Below are positions 53,086 to 61,210 of a stretch of DNA of 64,000 bases, piece after piece. The position numbers were made by a program, and so were the translations under genes. Numbering within the stretch: the stretch's first letter is position 1; each line of letters begins with the position of its first letter. This stretch comes from Treponema sp. (GTDB lineage Bacteria > Spirochaetota > Spirochaetia > Treponematales > Treponemataceae), in contig JAILNY010000020.1 of the NCBI GenBank assembly GCA_024691105.1, forward strand, positions 1 through 64,000. The letters run 5' to 3'. Under the pieces are notes generated by a model. That model was given only the letters and a program-made list of their open reading frames with translations, was not told where the DNA came from and did no database searches.

Positions 53086-54267
53086 ATGTTCGATTTTAAA
53101 TATTTCACACCAACAAAAGTTGTATTTGGGAAAAACACAGAAAGCAAAGTTGCTGACCTTATCAAGGAGTTCGGCGGAAAAAAAGTTTTGATTCACTACG
53201 GTGGAGGAAGTGTTGTGCGCTCGGGACTGTTGCAGCGCGTAACAGATATTCTGGACAAGGCAGGGATTACGTACGTTAAACTTGGCGGAGCTGTTCCTAA
53301 TCCACATCTTGGTCTTGTGTACGAAGGAATTGAATTGTGTAAAAAAGAAAACGTTGATTTTCTTCTTGCAGTCGGTGGAGGAAGTGCAATCGATTCAGCT
53401 AAAGCAATCGGATACGGCGTAACTAATGACGGCGATGTCTGGGATTTTTACGACTACAAAAGAAAAGCAAATGCATGCCTACCGCTCGGAGTAATTCTTA
53501 CGATTGCCGCAACAGGAAGTGAAATGAGCGATTCATCTGTAATTACAAAAGAAGAAGGTCTTGTTAAGCGCGGCTACTCAAGTGATTTTGGTCGTCCGCG
53601 TTTTGCAATCATGAATCCGGAGCTTACAATGACGCTTCCTGATTATCAGACTGCATGCGGATGTACAGACATCATGATGCATACTATGGAACGATATTTT
53701 ACAAACGGCGGAAACATGGAAATTACAGATTCTCTTGCCGAAGGACTTTTAAGAACTGTAAAAGAAAATGCACTGATTTTAACCCGCGACCCCAAAAATT
53801 ATGATGCGCGCGCAGAAGTAATGTGGGCAGGGAGTCTTGCGCACAACGGACTTACAGGCTGCGGTAACGACGGCGGTGACTGGATGACCCACAAGCTTGA
53901 ACACGAGCTTGGAGGACTTTATGATGTTGCTCACGGTGCAGGTCTTGCAGCCCTCTGGGGAAGCTGGGCGCGTTACGTTTATAAAAACTGTCTTCCGCGT
54001 TTTAAAAAATATGCAATTAATGTAATGGGAATTTCTCCCGATGCAGGAAGCGATGAAGAAATTGCACTCAAGGGAATTGAAGCAACAGAAAATTTCTACC
54101 GCGAAATAAAAATGCCGACAAACCTCCGTGAGCTTGGAGTAAACGCAACTGATGAAGATTTAAAACTTATGGCTCACAAATGCGCAGTCGGTGTCAACGG
54201 CGGCAAAGGTTCAGCACGCTTCTTAAAAGAAGAAGACATGCTTGAGATTTACAAAATGAGCAGATAG
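53086..54267 (+). CDS. Iron-containing alcohol dehydrogenase (butanol dehydrogenase-like)
   Basis: A 393-residue cytosolic oxidoreductase of the YqhD/BdhA group that reduces aldehydes to alcohols with NAD(P)H. The nucleotide motif is VGGGSAIDSAKAI. The metal ligands are the Asp and His of CTDIMMH and the two His of HELGGLYDVAHGAG. AAGGAGAAAACC precedes the ATG. It is divergent from the WYL regulator and has one of its operators upstream, so it may belong to that regulon. Confidence 0.94.
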   Translation: MFDFKYFTPTKVVFGKNTESKVADLIKEFGGKKVLIHYGGGSVVRSGLLQRVTDILDKAGITYVKLGGAVPNPHLGLVYEGIELCKKENVDFLLAVGGGSAIDSAKAIGYGVTNDGDVWDFYDYKRKANACLPLGVILTIAATGSEMSDSSVITKEEGLVKRGYSSDFGRPRFAIMNPELTMTLPDYQTACGCTDIMMHTMERYFTNGGNMEITDSLAEGLLRTVKENALILTRDPKNYDARAEVMWAGSLAHNGLTGCGNDGGDWMTHKLEHELGGLYDVAHGAGLAALWGSWARYVYKNCLPRFKKYAINVMGISPDAGSDEEIALKGIEATENFYREIKMPTNLRELGVNATDEDLKLMAHKCAVGVNGGKGSARFLKEEDMLEIYKMSR

Positions 54268-54297
54268 GGATTATTCTGTCAATTGTGTTGCATAATT

Positions 54298-55077
54298 TTA
54301 ACCAAGTGCTACATCTAAAATCATCATGAGTGCAAAGCCTGTCATAAAAGCAATTGTTCCCCAGTTGGAGTGCTCACCTTCTGCCATCTCCGGAACAAGT
54401 TCTTCGACAACGACATAAATCATTGCACCGGCTGCAAAGCTTAAAAAATACGGAAGAACAGGCATCACAAGACTTGCAATAAGAATCGTTATAAGTCCTG
54501 CAATCGGTTCAACTACTCCGGATAAAATTCCGTACCAGCATGATTTTGCTTTTGAAAGCCCGCGAGAATGAAGCGGCATAGAAATGATTGCGCCTTCCGG
54601 GAAATTCTGAATTGCAATTCCGAGCGCAAGAGTTAATGCGCCTGCTTCTGTAATCTGAGCAGAACCAGATGCCCAGCCTGCATATAAAATTCCAACTGCC
54701 ATTCCCTCAGGAATATTGTGAAGAGTGACAGCCAGAACCATCATCGTTGTTTTCTGAAGTTTACTTTTTACGCCTTCCTGAGTTTCATCAAGATGCATAT
54801 GCGGAACAGTTTTATCAAGAATGAGAAGAAACACCATTCCAAAACAAAAACCAACTGCCGCAGGAACAAACGCAAGCTTGCCGCGATCTGAAGACATTTC
54901 CATAGACGGAATCAAAAGACTCCAGACAGATGCAGCAACCATAACACCTGCTGCAAAGCCCGAAAGAATTTTCTGAATGCGAGAATCCAGTTCTTTTTTC
55001 ATAAAAAAAACAAGAGCTGAGCCAAGCGCAGTCCCAATAAACGGAATCAAAAGTCCTTTTGCAATAATTAAGTTCAT
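54298..55077 (-). CDS. ZIP family metal transporter
   Basis: A 259-residue membrane protein with about eight segments and the ZIP motifs HNIPEG and QNFPEG in helices 4 and 5. A short His loop (HMHLDE) lies before them. It imports zinc or another divalent metal. TATAAT (55089-55084) ends six bases before the ATG and there is no ribosome site, so the mRNA is probably leaderless. Confidence 0.93.
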   Translation of the reverse strand: MNLIIAKGLLIPFIGTALGSALVFFMKKELDSRIQKILSGFAAGVMVAASVWSLLIPSMEMSSDRGKLAFVPAAVGFCFGMVFLLILDKTVPHMHLDETQEGVKSKLQKTTMMVLAVTLHNIPEGMAVGILYAGWASGSAQITEAGALTLALGIAIQNFPEGAIISMPLHSRGLSKAKSCWYGILSGVVEPIAGLITILIASLVMPVLPYFLSFAAGAMIYVVVEELVPEMAEGEHSNWGTIAFMTGFALMMILDVALG

Positions 55078-55113
55078 GAGAATATTATATCACATTTATT
55101 GATTTTATAAAAA

Positions 55114-55995
55114 TCAGTTGTTGATTGCCTTTATAATGCTGTCAACGTTTTTAATTATCGCGCCTGCAATCTCTGGTTTATTCATTGTGTAAATGTGGAT
55201 TCCACGCACGCCATTTGAAACCAAATCAATTATCTGGTCCGTTGCATATGCAATTCCAGCCTGCATCATCGCCTCTGGAGAATCACGGAATCGGTCGCAG
55301 ATAGAAAGAAGCTTTCGAGGAATATATGCATTTGATAAATCAATCATTCGCTTAACCTGATTTGCATTTGTAATCGGCATAATTCCTGCAAGAACAGGAA
55401 CATGAATTCCTGCCGACTGAAGACGATACAAAAAAGAATAAAGCATATCGTTATCAAAGAACATCTGCGTTGTAAGAAAATCAACTCCGGCATCAACCTT
55501 GTATTTAAGAAGTTCTATATCAACTTCATGACTTCTGCTTTCGGGATGTCCTTCAGGATAACATGCTCCTCCTGCGCACATTCCTTCTTCCTTAAGAAGC
55601 TTTACAAGATCCGAGGCATGTGTATAACCTGAAGGAAAAATATTTTCACCGCTGACTGCATCTTTAGGAAAATCTCCGCGAAGTGCAAGTACATTTTTTA
55701 TATTACGTTTTTTTAAATCATCAATCGTATATTTTAATGCTTCTTTAGTTGAACGCACGCAGGTTAGATGAGAAAGAGACGTCGTACCTTTTTCTTCTAT
55801 CGCTTCTGCAATCTCGGCAGTATAACTTTGAGTTGTACCGCCTGCACCAAAAGTTACGCTTATAAAATCCGGTTTAAGTTGTGCAAGTGAGCAGGCAGTT
55901 TTTTTAATAGAATCCAAAGCCTCTTTTTTCTTTGGCGGAAACACCTCAAAAGAAAGTGAAACTTTTTTACTGCTTAAAATTTCTGCTATTGTCAT
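55114..55995 (-). CDS. metF: Methylenetetrahydrofolate reductase
   Basis: A 293-residue flavoenzyme that reduces 5,10-methylene- to 5-methyl-tetrahydrofolate. It has the family front VSLSFEVFPPKK, then FISVTFGAGGTTQ, LALRGDFP and DFLTTQMFFDNDMLY. It starts 31 bases after the metE stop with GGAG upstream, and supplies the methyl donor used by MetE, so the two form an operon. Confidence 0.96.
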   Translation of the reverse strand: MTIAEILSSKKVSLSFEVFPPKKKEALDSIKKTACSLAQLKPDFISVTFGAGGTTQSYTAEIAEAIEEKGTTSLSHLTCVRSTKEALKYTIDDLKKRNIKNVLALRGDFPKDAVSGENIFPSGYTHASDLVKLLKEEGMCAGGACYPEGHPESRSHEVDIELLKYKVDAGVDFLTTQMFFDNDMLYSFLYRLQSAGIHVPVLAGIMPITNANQVKRMIDLSNAYIPRKLLSICDRFRDSPEAMMQAGIAYATDQIIDLVSNGVRGIHIYTMNKPEIAGAIIKNVDSIIKAINN

Positions 55996-56026
55996 AAAGT
56001 ACCTGCTCCTTGCATTTCTTTTTTTT

Positions 56027-58303
56027 TTATTTTGAATGAATTTCTCGTAACTTCTTTGCAGCTGCTACAAGATTTTTGAGGCTTGCTACAGTTTCTTCTT
56101 CGCCACGGGTTTTAAGCCCGCAGTCAGGATTTACCCAAAGTTTTTCCTTCTGTACCTTATCAAGCATTTTTTCGAGAGCAGTTACAATTTCTTCTACTGA
56201 TGGAACACGTGCAGAGTGAATATCATAGACACCAGGTCCGACCTCTGTGCGGAACTCTGCTTCCTTAAGAACATCAAGGATTTTAAGATCTGCACGACTT
56301 GCTTCAAAAGTAATTACATCTGCATCCATTGCATCGATATCGCGGATAATATCGTTAAACTCACTGTAACACATATGTGTGTGTATCTGAGTCTCAGGTT
56401 TTACTTTTGCATGCACAAGTCGGAATGCAGGAATTGCCCAGTCAAGATATTCTGAGTGCCAGTCACTGCGTCGCAAAGGAAGTTTTTCTCGCAATGCAGC
56501 TTCGTCAATCTGAATGATTTTAATTCCATTTTTTTCGAGGTCCAAAACTTCATCGCGGATTGCAAGGGCAAGCTGTTGTGTTTGTTCTTTAAGACTTATA
56601 TCTTCGCGAGGGAAAGACCAGTTTAAGATTGTTACAGGTCCTGTAAGCATTCCTTTTACAATTTTGTCAGTCTGCTTTTGTGCAAAAACCGACCAATCTA
56701 CTGTCATAGGTTTATTGCGGCTTACATCACTCCAGATTACAGGAGGCTTTACGCAGCGTGTTCCATATGACTGAACCCATGCATTCTGTGTAAAAATATA
56801 TCCGTCAAGCTGGTTTCCAAAATATTCAACCATGTCGTTTCGTTCAAACTCACCATGAACAAGAACATCAAGCCCAAGTTCTTCCTGCAGCTTTATACAC
56901 TCTGCTATTTTTTTCTGGTTGAACTCTACATACTGTTCGCGCGTAATTGTGCCTTTTTTATAGGCAGCTCTGTTTGCACGAACTTCTTTTGTCTGAGGAA
57001 AGCTTCCGATTGTTGTTGTTGGGAAAAGGGGAAGTCTAAAGTTTTCGTGCTGAATTTTTTCTCGAGTTGTAAAATCAGGTTTACGGATAAAATCTTCTTC
57101 CTTAAGATTTCTGACTGCATCACGCACAGCAGCATTTTTTATAACACGCTCCTTTTCAAAAAGTTTTTTATTATTTTCAAGGACTACGTTATCAGCATTA
57201 GAAAGATCGCGAAGCTCTAAAAGTTTTTCTTCTGCATAAGAAAAATGCTGTAATACATCAGATGAAAGTTTTTCTTCTGAATCTGTTGTGTACGGAACAT
57301 GCAAAAGCGAGCATGAAGTATTGATTACAATATTTTCTTCCGGAACTATTTTTTTAATCTGAGAAATTAATTCATTTTTTTTCTGATAGTCCGCGCGCCA
57401 GATATTCTTTCCGTTAATGATTCCGGCAAAAAGAAGAGTGTCTTTTGGAAAGCCTTTCTCTAAAAGTTCAGAAGATTTCTTACCTTCTACAAAATCAAGT
57501 CCGATTGCATCAAAACCAAGAGAACATACTTCATCATAAACATCGCGGATATCACCAAAATATGTCTGGAGTATAATTTTTATTTTAGATGAAGAGCGGA
57601 TTTTTGAAATCAAACTTTTATAAATTGAAACAAAAAGCGCTTTATCTGATTCATCTAAATCAAAAACAAGACCTGGTTCTGCAAAGCTTACACATTCTGC
57701 ACCTGCATCATTAAGTTCTTTTGCAAACCCGACGAAAGCATCCGCTGCCACATCTGCAAAATCTTCTGCTTTTTTATTTCCGGTAAATGTTGCAAGATGA
57801 AGAAATGTATAAGGACCGGTTACAGATGGAACTGTCTGGATTCCAAGAGACTTTGCTTCGTTGTATTCTGCAAGCACTTTGTTATCTTTCTGCAGAGTGA
57901 TTACTGTGTCGTCACTAATTTCTGGTACGATATAGTGATAGTTTGTGTTAAACCATTTTTTCATCGGGAGAGCTTTTACATCTCCTGCATTTCCCTGATA
58001 GCCGTGAGCTGCCGCAAAATATTTTTCGAGCGTGCTAAGATTAAGCGCTGCATAACGCTCTGGTACTGCTCCAAGCAAAAAAGATGTATCAAGCATATTG
58101 TCATAAAAAGAAAAGTCATTAGACGGAATAAAATTGATTCCAGCCTGTACCTGCTTTTTCCAGCCATAAGCTCTAAGTTCTGCGGCAGTTTTTTCAAGCT
58201 CTGACGCAGAAAGTTCACCCTTAAAAAATTTTTCACTTGCAAATTTTAATTCGCGGTTTTTACCGATTCTTGGAAATCCGATTACTGAAGTTTTTATTGC
58301 CAT
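56027..58303 (-). CDS. metE: Cobalamin-independent methionine synthase
   Basis: A 758-residue enzyme that methylates homocysteine from 5-methyl-tetrahydrofolate polyglutamate. The start at 58303 gives MAIKTSVIGFPRIGKNRELK, with AGGTAGG upstream. Zinc ligands are in IHTHMCYSEF and WVNPDCGLKTRG. Two similar barrels are present, as usual. It is co-transcribed with metF and divergent from a LysR gene that probably controls it. I found no S-box or other methionine riboswitch in the 138-base gap. Confidence 0.97.
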   Translation of the reverse strand: MAIKTSVIGFPRIGKNRELKFASEKFFKGELSASELEKTAAELRAYGWKKQVQAGINFIPSNDFSFYDNMLDTSFLLGAVPERYAALNLSTLEKYFAAAHGYQGNAGDVKALPMKKWFNTNYHYIVPEISDDTVITLQKDNKVLAEYNEAKSLGIQTVPSVTGPYTFLHLATFTGNKKAEDFADVAADAFVGFAKELNDAGAECVSFAEPGLVFDLDESDKALFVSIYKSLISKIRSSSKIKIILQTYFGDIRDVYDEVCSLGFDAIGLDFVEGKKSSELLEKGFPKDTLLFAGIINGKNIWRADYQKKNELISQIKKIVPEENIVINTSCSLLHVPYTTDSEEKLSSDVLQHFSYAEEKLLELRDLSNADNVVLENNKKLFEKERVIKNAAVRDAVRNLKEEDFIRKPDFTTREKIQHENFRLPLFPTTTIGSFPQTKEVRANRAAYKKGTITREQYVEFNQKKIAECIKLQEELGLDVLVHGEFERNDMVEYFGNQLDGYIFTQNAWVQSYGTRCVKPPVIWSDVSRNKPMTVDWSVFAQKQTDKIVKGMLTGPVTILNWSFPREDISLKEQTQQLALAIRDEVLDLEKNGIKIIQIDEAALREKLPLRRSDWHSEYLDWAIPAFRLVHAKVKPETQIHTHMCYSEFNDIIRDIDAMDADVITFEASRADLKILDVLKEAEFRTEVGPGVYDIHSARVPSVEEIVTALEKMLDKVQKEKLWVNPDCGLKTRGEEETVASLKNLVAAAKKLREIHSK

Positions 58304-58392
58304 ATATTTACCTACCTTGTTAGTATGTTCAAACATGGTAAGTATAGGGATTTTTGACACTAAAGAAAAATACTATTTTCAAACGGTTTGCG

Positions 58393-58435
58393 ATAGATTT
58401 TTCCTATAGTGCTTTTTTAAGCTTTCTGATATAAT
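58393..58435 (+). promoter_or_regulatory. LysR promoter and possible LysR-binding dyad
   Basis: TATAAT (58430-58435) ends six bases before the lysR ATG. Upstream an ATAG/CTAT dyad with seven bases between (58393-58407) may bind the LysR protein; a related TATAGGGATTTTTGACACTA lies near 58343. Evidence is modest. Confidence 0.4.
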
Positions 58436-58441
58436 ACAGGC

Positions 58442-59356
58442 ATGACATTACAGCAATTAAAATATGCTGTTGCAGTTGCAGACACACGCAACATAACAGA
58501 AGCATCACGACGTGTTTTTGTCTCGCAACCCAGCTTAACAGCTGCCATACGTGAACTTGAACAGGAAATGGGAATTACAATTTTTTCCAGATCCAACAAA
58601 GGCGTTACTATTACAAACGAAGGCGATGAGTTTTTGTCTTACGCACGTCAGGTTCTTGAACAGGCAAATCTGCTCGAAGATCGTTTTAAATCTGAAAACG
58701 GAAATGCAGGAAATACAATTTTTTCTGTAAGCTGTCAGCACTACTCTTTTGCAGTAAATGCTTTTGTAGATGTAATACGTGAATTTGGCGGCAGGGAATA
58801 TGATTTTACTTTACGCGAAACACAGACACATGAAATTATAGAAGATGTTGCACATTTAAAAAGTGAAGTCGGTGTCCTTTATCTTTCAAGCCGAAATAAA
58901 AATGTCATCACAAAATTAATCAAAAAAAACAATCTTGTATTTGAAGAACTTTTTACAGCACCGCTTCATGTTTTTATCTCAAAAAATAATCCACTTGCAA
59001 AAAAGAAAAAAATAAAACTTTCAGACCTGTCATCCTATCCATATCTTACTTACGAACAGGGAGATTTTAATTCTTTTTATTTTGCAGAAGAGCCTTTAAC
59101 ACAGATAGATTTTGAATGTCCAAAGAATATTCAGGTACGTGACCGTGCAACACTCTTTAATCTTTTAATAGGTCTTGACGGTTACACAATCTGTTCTGGA
59201 ATCATAAGCAAAGAATTGAACGGACCAGAAATTATTTCTCGTCCGCTTGATGTAAACGACAGCATGACAATCGGTGTTATAACCAGAAAAGGAATGGTTT
59301 TATCACGCTATGCTGTCGCCTACATCAATTCAATTAAAAGCAAATGCAGATTATAA
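58442..59356 (+). CDS. LysR family regulator, probably of metE-metF
   Basis: A 304-residue regulator. Residues 1-60 are the winged helix (TLQQLKYAVAVADTRNITEA, VSQPSLTAAIRELEQEMG). The rest is a periplasmic-binding-like effector domain. Its position divergent from metE-metF suggests a MetR-like role sensing homocysteine or related thiols. No ribosome binding site; likely leaderless. Its last six bases overlap the end of the ABC exporter gene. Confidence 0.9.
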   Translation: MTLQQLKYAVAVADTRNITEASRRVFVSQPSLTAAIRELEQEMGITIFSRSNKGVTITNEGDEFLSYARQVLEQANLLEDRFKSENGNAGNTIFSVSCQHYSFAVNAFVDVIREFGGREYDFTLRETQTHEIIEDVAHLKSEVGVLYLSSRNKNVITKLIKKNNLVFEELFTAPLHVFISKNNPLAKKKKIKLSDLSSYPYLTYEQGDFNSFYFAEEPLTQIDFECPKNIQVRDRATLFNLLIGLDGYTICSGIISKELNGPEIISRPLDVNDSMTIGVITRKGMVLSRYAVAYINSIKSKCRL

Positions 59357-61162
59357 CTTCCAGCTTACCGCTTGTTTTCTTGAATCAATAAACCGCGCGT
59401 AAATACCTTTCTGTTTTACAAGAGCATTGTGCTTACCCTGCTCTGCGATACGGCCTTTGTCGATTACGACAATCTGATCAGCATTGCGTACAGTCTTAAG
59501 ACGATGAGCAATCATAATTACAGTCTTTTCTTTTGTAAGTTCTTCGATTGCGTTCATAAGGTCGCGCTCGTTTTCTGGATCGACGTTGGCTGTTGCTTCG
59601 TCAAGAATAATGATTGGTGAATCTTTCATGATGGCACGTGCAATTGAAATGCGCTGTCTTTCTCCGCCGCTTAAAGATGCACCGCCTTCGCCGATTACGG
59701 TATCGTAGCCGTCCGGGAGTTTACTTATAAACTCGTGACAGCAGGCTTTTTTTGCCGCAGCGATTACCTTTGACATTGGAGCCTCTGGCTGGCCAAAGCG
59801 GATGTTGTTTGCGATTGTGTCATGGAAAAGATATACGTTCTGGAAAACAAAGCTGAAGTTTTTCATCAGGTCATCCATGCTGTAGTCTTTTACATCTTTT
59901 CCGCGGAGTAAAACTTTACCTGAGTCTACATCCCAGAAGCGAGAGAGAAGATGGCAGAAGGTTGTCTTTCCGCCGCCGCTTGGTCCAACGATTGCAGTTG
60001 TTGAATATTCTGGAATCGCAAGTGAAACATGATCGATGATTTTCTTTTTGTCGTAAGCAAAGTCGATGTTGTCGGCGACGATGAGCGCCGGGGTCTTAGG
60101 GGCAGCGCCCCTAGGAGAAAGGGGTGTCGGCGCAGCGGAGTGCGACGCAGGGGGAAGGCTTTCCCCCTCGCTACCCTCAATATCCATCGTCGGCAATGCG
60201 AGAATTGCGCTGGCCTTTGAAACTCCGAGATCAATAGTGCGAAGAAGAGCAGAATAATTTCCGCCGGCCTCGAGCGCGTTAAAAAGCATAAACGAACAGA
60301 CAAGCATTGTTGCACAGTCTGCAAGCGCCATCGTACCGGCAAGGTAAAAATAGAGCGACGCAATCATCATTGCAACGCCACTGAGTTTTGAAACGAGCGA
60401 CTGAATATTAGAAACCGGAATGCAGCGCATTTCCATTTTGATGAGAGTCTTTTTGCGACGATTGATAACGTCATTTAATTCACGACTGCGTTTTCCGACA
60501 AGATTGTAAGCCTTAACTTCTGCAATTCCCTGAATGTATTCAAGAACCTTACCGATCTCGGCAGCATCGTCACGGATTTTATCTGCAGAAATATTTTTTA
60601 CAGCAAGGCGCATAAAAAGATTTACAAACTCAAAAAGACAAAAGCCCGCAAGCGCAACAAGTGCGATTCTCCAGTCAAAGAAAAAAAGCATTACGATGAT
60701 AAGTGCGGTATCTAAAAGTCCCTGAAAGACCATCATTACTGCGCGGGTTGCAACATCGCCAACCGCTTCCATCGTGTTGGTAGTAACTGATGTAATTTCG
60801 CCAAGACTGTTTTCGTTAAAGTAACCCATCGGAAGATAACGAAGATGCTCGGCAATTTCGATTCGTTTTTTTGCGCAGGTTCTGTAACCGCCTTCGCACT
60901 GCCACATTGCGGTAACCTTACGTGTGACAATTCCTCCGAGAATGCTGACGAGCATAATTGCAAACGAAAGCCAGATTGTTTTTACTTCAAAAGGCTGTCC
61001 TTCGATTGCAGTTCCGATTACTCCGCGGAGCATAACAGCAACCGCTCCTATTCTAAGCGCCATAAAAAGCGAGTTAAGAATTCCAACAAATATTGAACCG
61101 GTAAACTTTTTACGGTTTTCTTCATCACAGAATTTAAAAAATTTTATTAACGTTCCAAACAT
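59351..61162 (-). CDS. ABC exporter, fused membrane and ATPase domains (second subunit)
   Basis: A 603-residue half-transporter: six membrane segments to about residue 310, then an ATPase with Walker A GPSGGGKTT, signature LSGGERQRISIARA and Walker B IIILDEATANVD. The start at 61162 (MFGTLIKFFKF) has AAGGAG upstream. Residues about 332-358, between the two domains, are encoded by a GC-rich palindromic repeat and read GESLPPASHSAAPTPLS. It pairs with the exporter encoded 48 bases upstream, under a TetR repressor. Confidence 0.94.
   Translation of the reverse strand: MFGTLIKFFKFCDEENRKKFTGSIFVGILNSLFMALRIGAVAVMLRGVIGTAIEGQPFEVKTIWLSFAIMLVSILGGIVTRKVTAMWQCEGGYRTCAKKRIEIAEHLRYLPMGYFNENSLGEITSVTTNTMEAVGDVATRAVMMVFQGLLDTALIIVMLFFFDWRIALVALAGFCLFEFVNLFMRLAVKNISADKIRDDAAEIGKVLEYIQGIAEVKAYNLVGKRSRELNDVINRRKKTLIKMEMRCIPVSNIQSLVSKLSGVAMMIASLYFYLAGTMALADCATMLVCSFMLFNALEAGGNYSALLRTIDLGVSKASAILALPTMDIEGSEGESLPPASHSAAPTPLSPRGAAPKTPALIVADNIDFAYDKKKIIDHVSLAIPEYSTTAIVGPSGGGKTTFCHLLSRFWDVDSGKVLLRGKDVKDYSMDDLMKNFSFVFQNVYLFHDTIANNIRFGQPEAPMSKVIAAAKKACCHEFISKLPDGYDTVIGEGGASLSGGERQRISIARAIMKDSPIIILDEATANVDPENERDLMNAIEELTKEKTVIMIAHRLKTVRNADQIVVIDKGRIAEQGKHNALVKQKGIYARFIDSRKQAVSWKL
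60090..60167. repeat. GC-rich palindromic element inside a gene, copy in second exporter
   Basis: A 78-bp block with three inverted repeats (GGGGC/GCCCC-type, a central GTCG/CGAC block, and GGGGGAA/TTCCCCC-type). It shares GGGGTGTCGGCGCA and GGAGTGCGACGCAGGGGG with the copy at 61911-61988. It lies in frame in the linker of the ABC exporter. Confidence 0.8.
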
Positions 61163-61210
61163 AAAATCTCCTTTTCCAGCGCGGCTCAAGCGCCGCCACA
61201 TAAGTCCGCT

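Noticed and set aside
58304..58441. Methionine-type riboswitch upstream of metE
   Set aside because: No S-box, SAM-II or T-box-like conserved blocks are visible; a LysR regulator is the simpler explanation.
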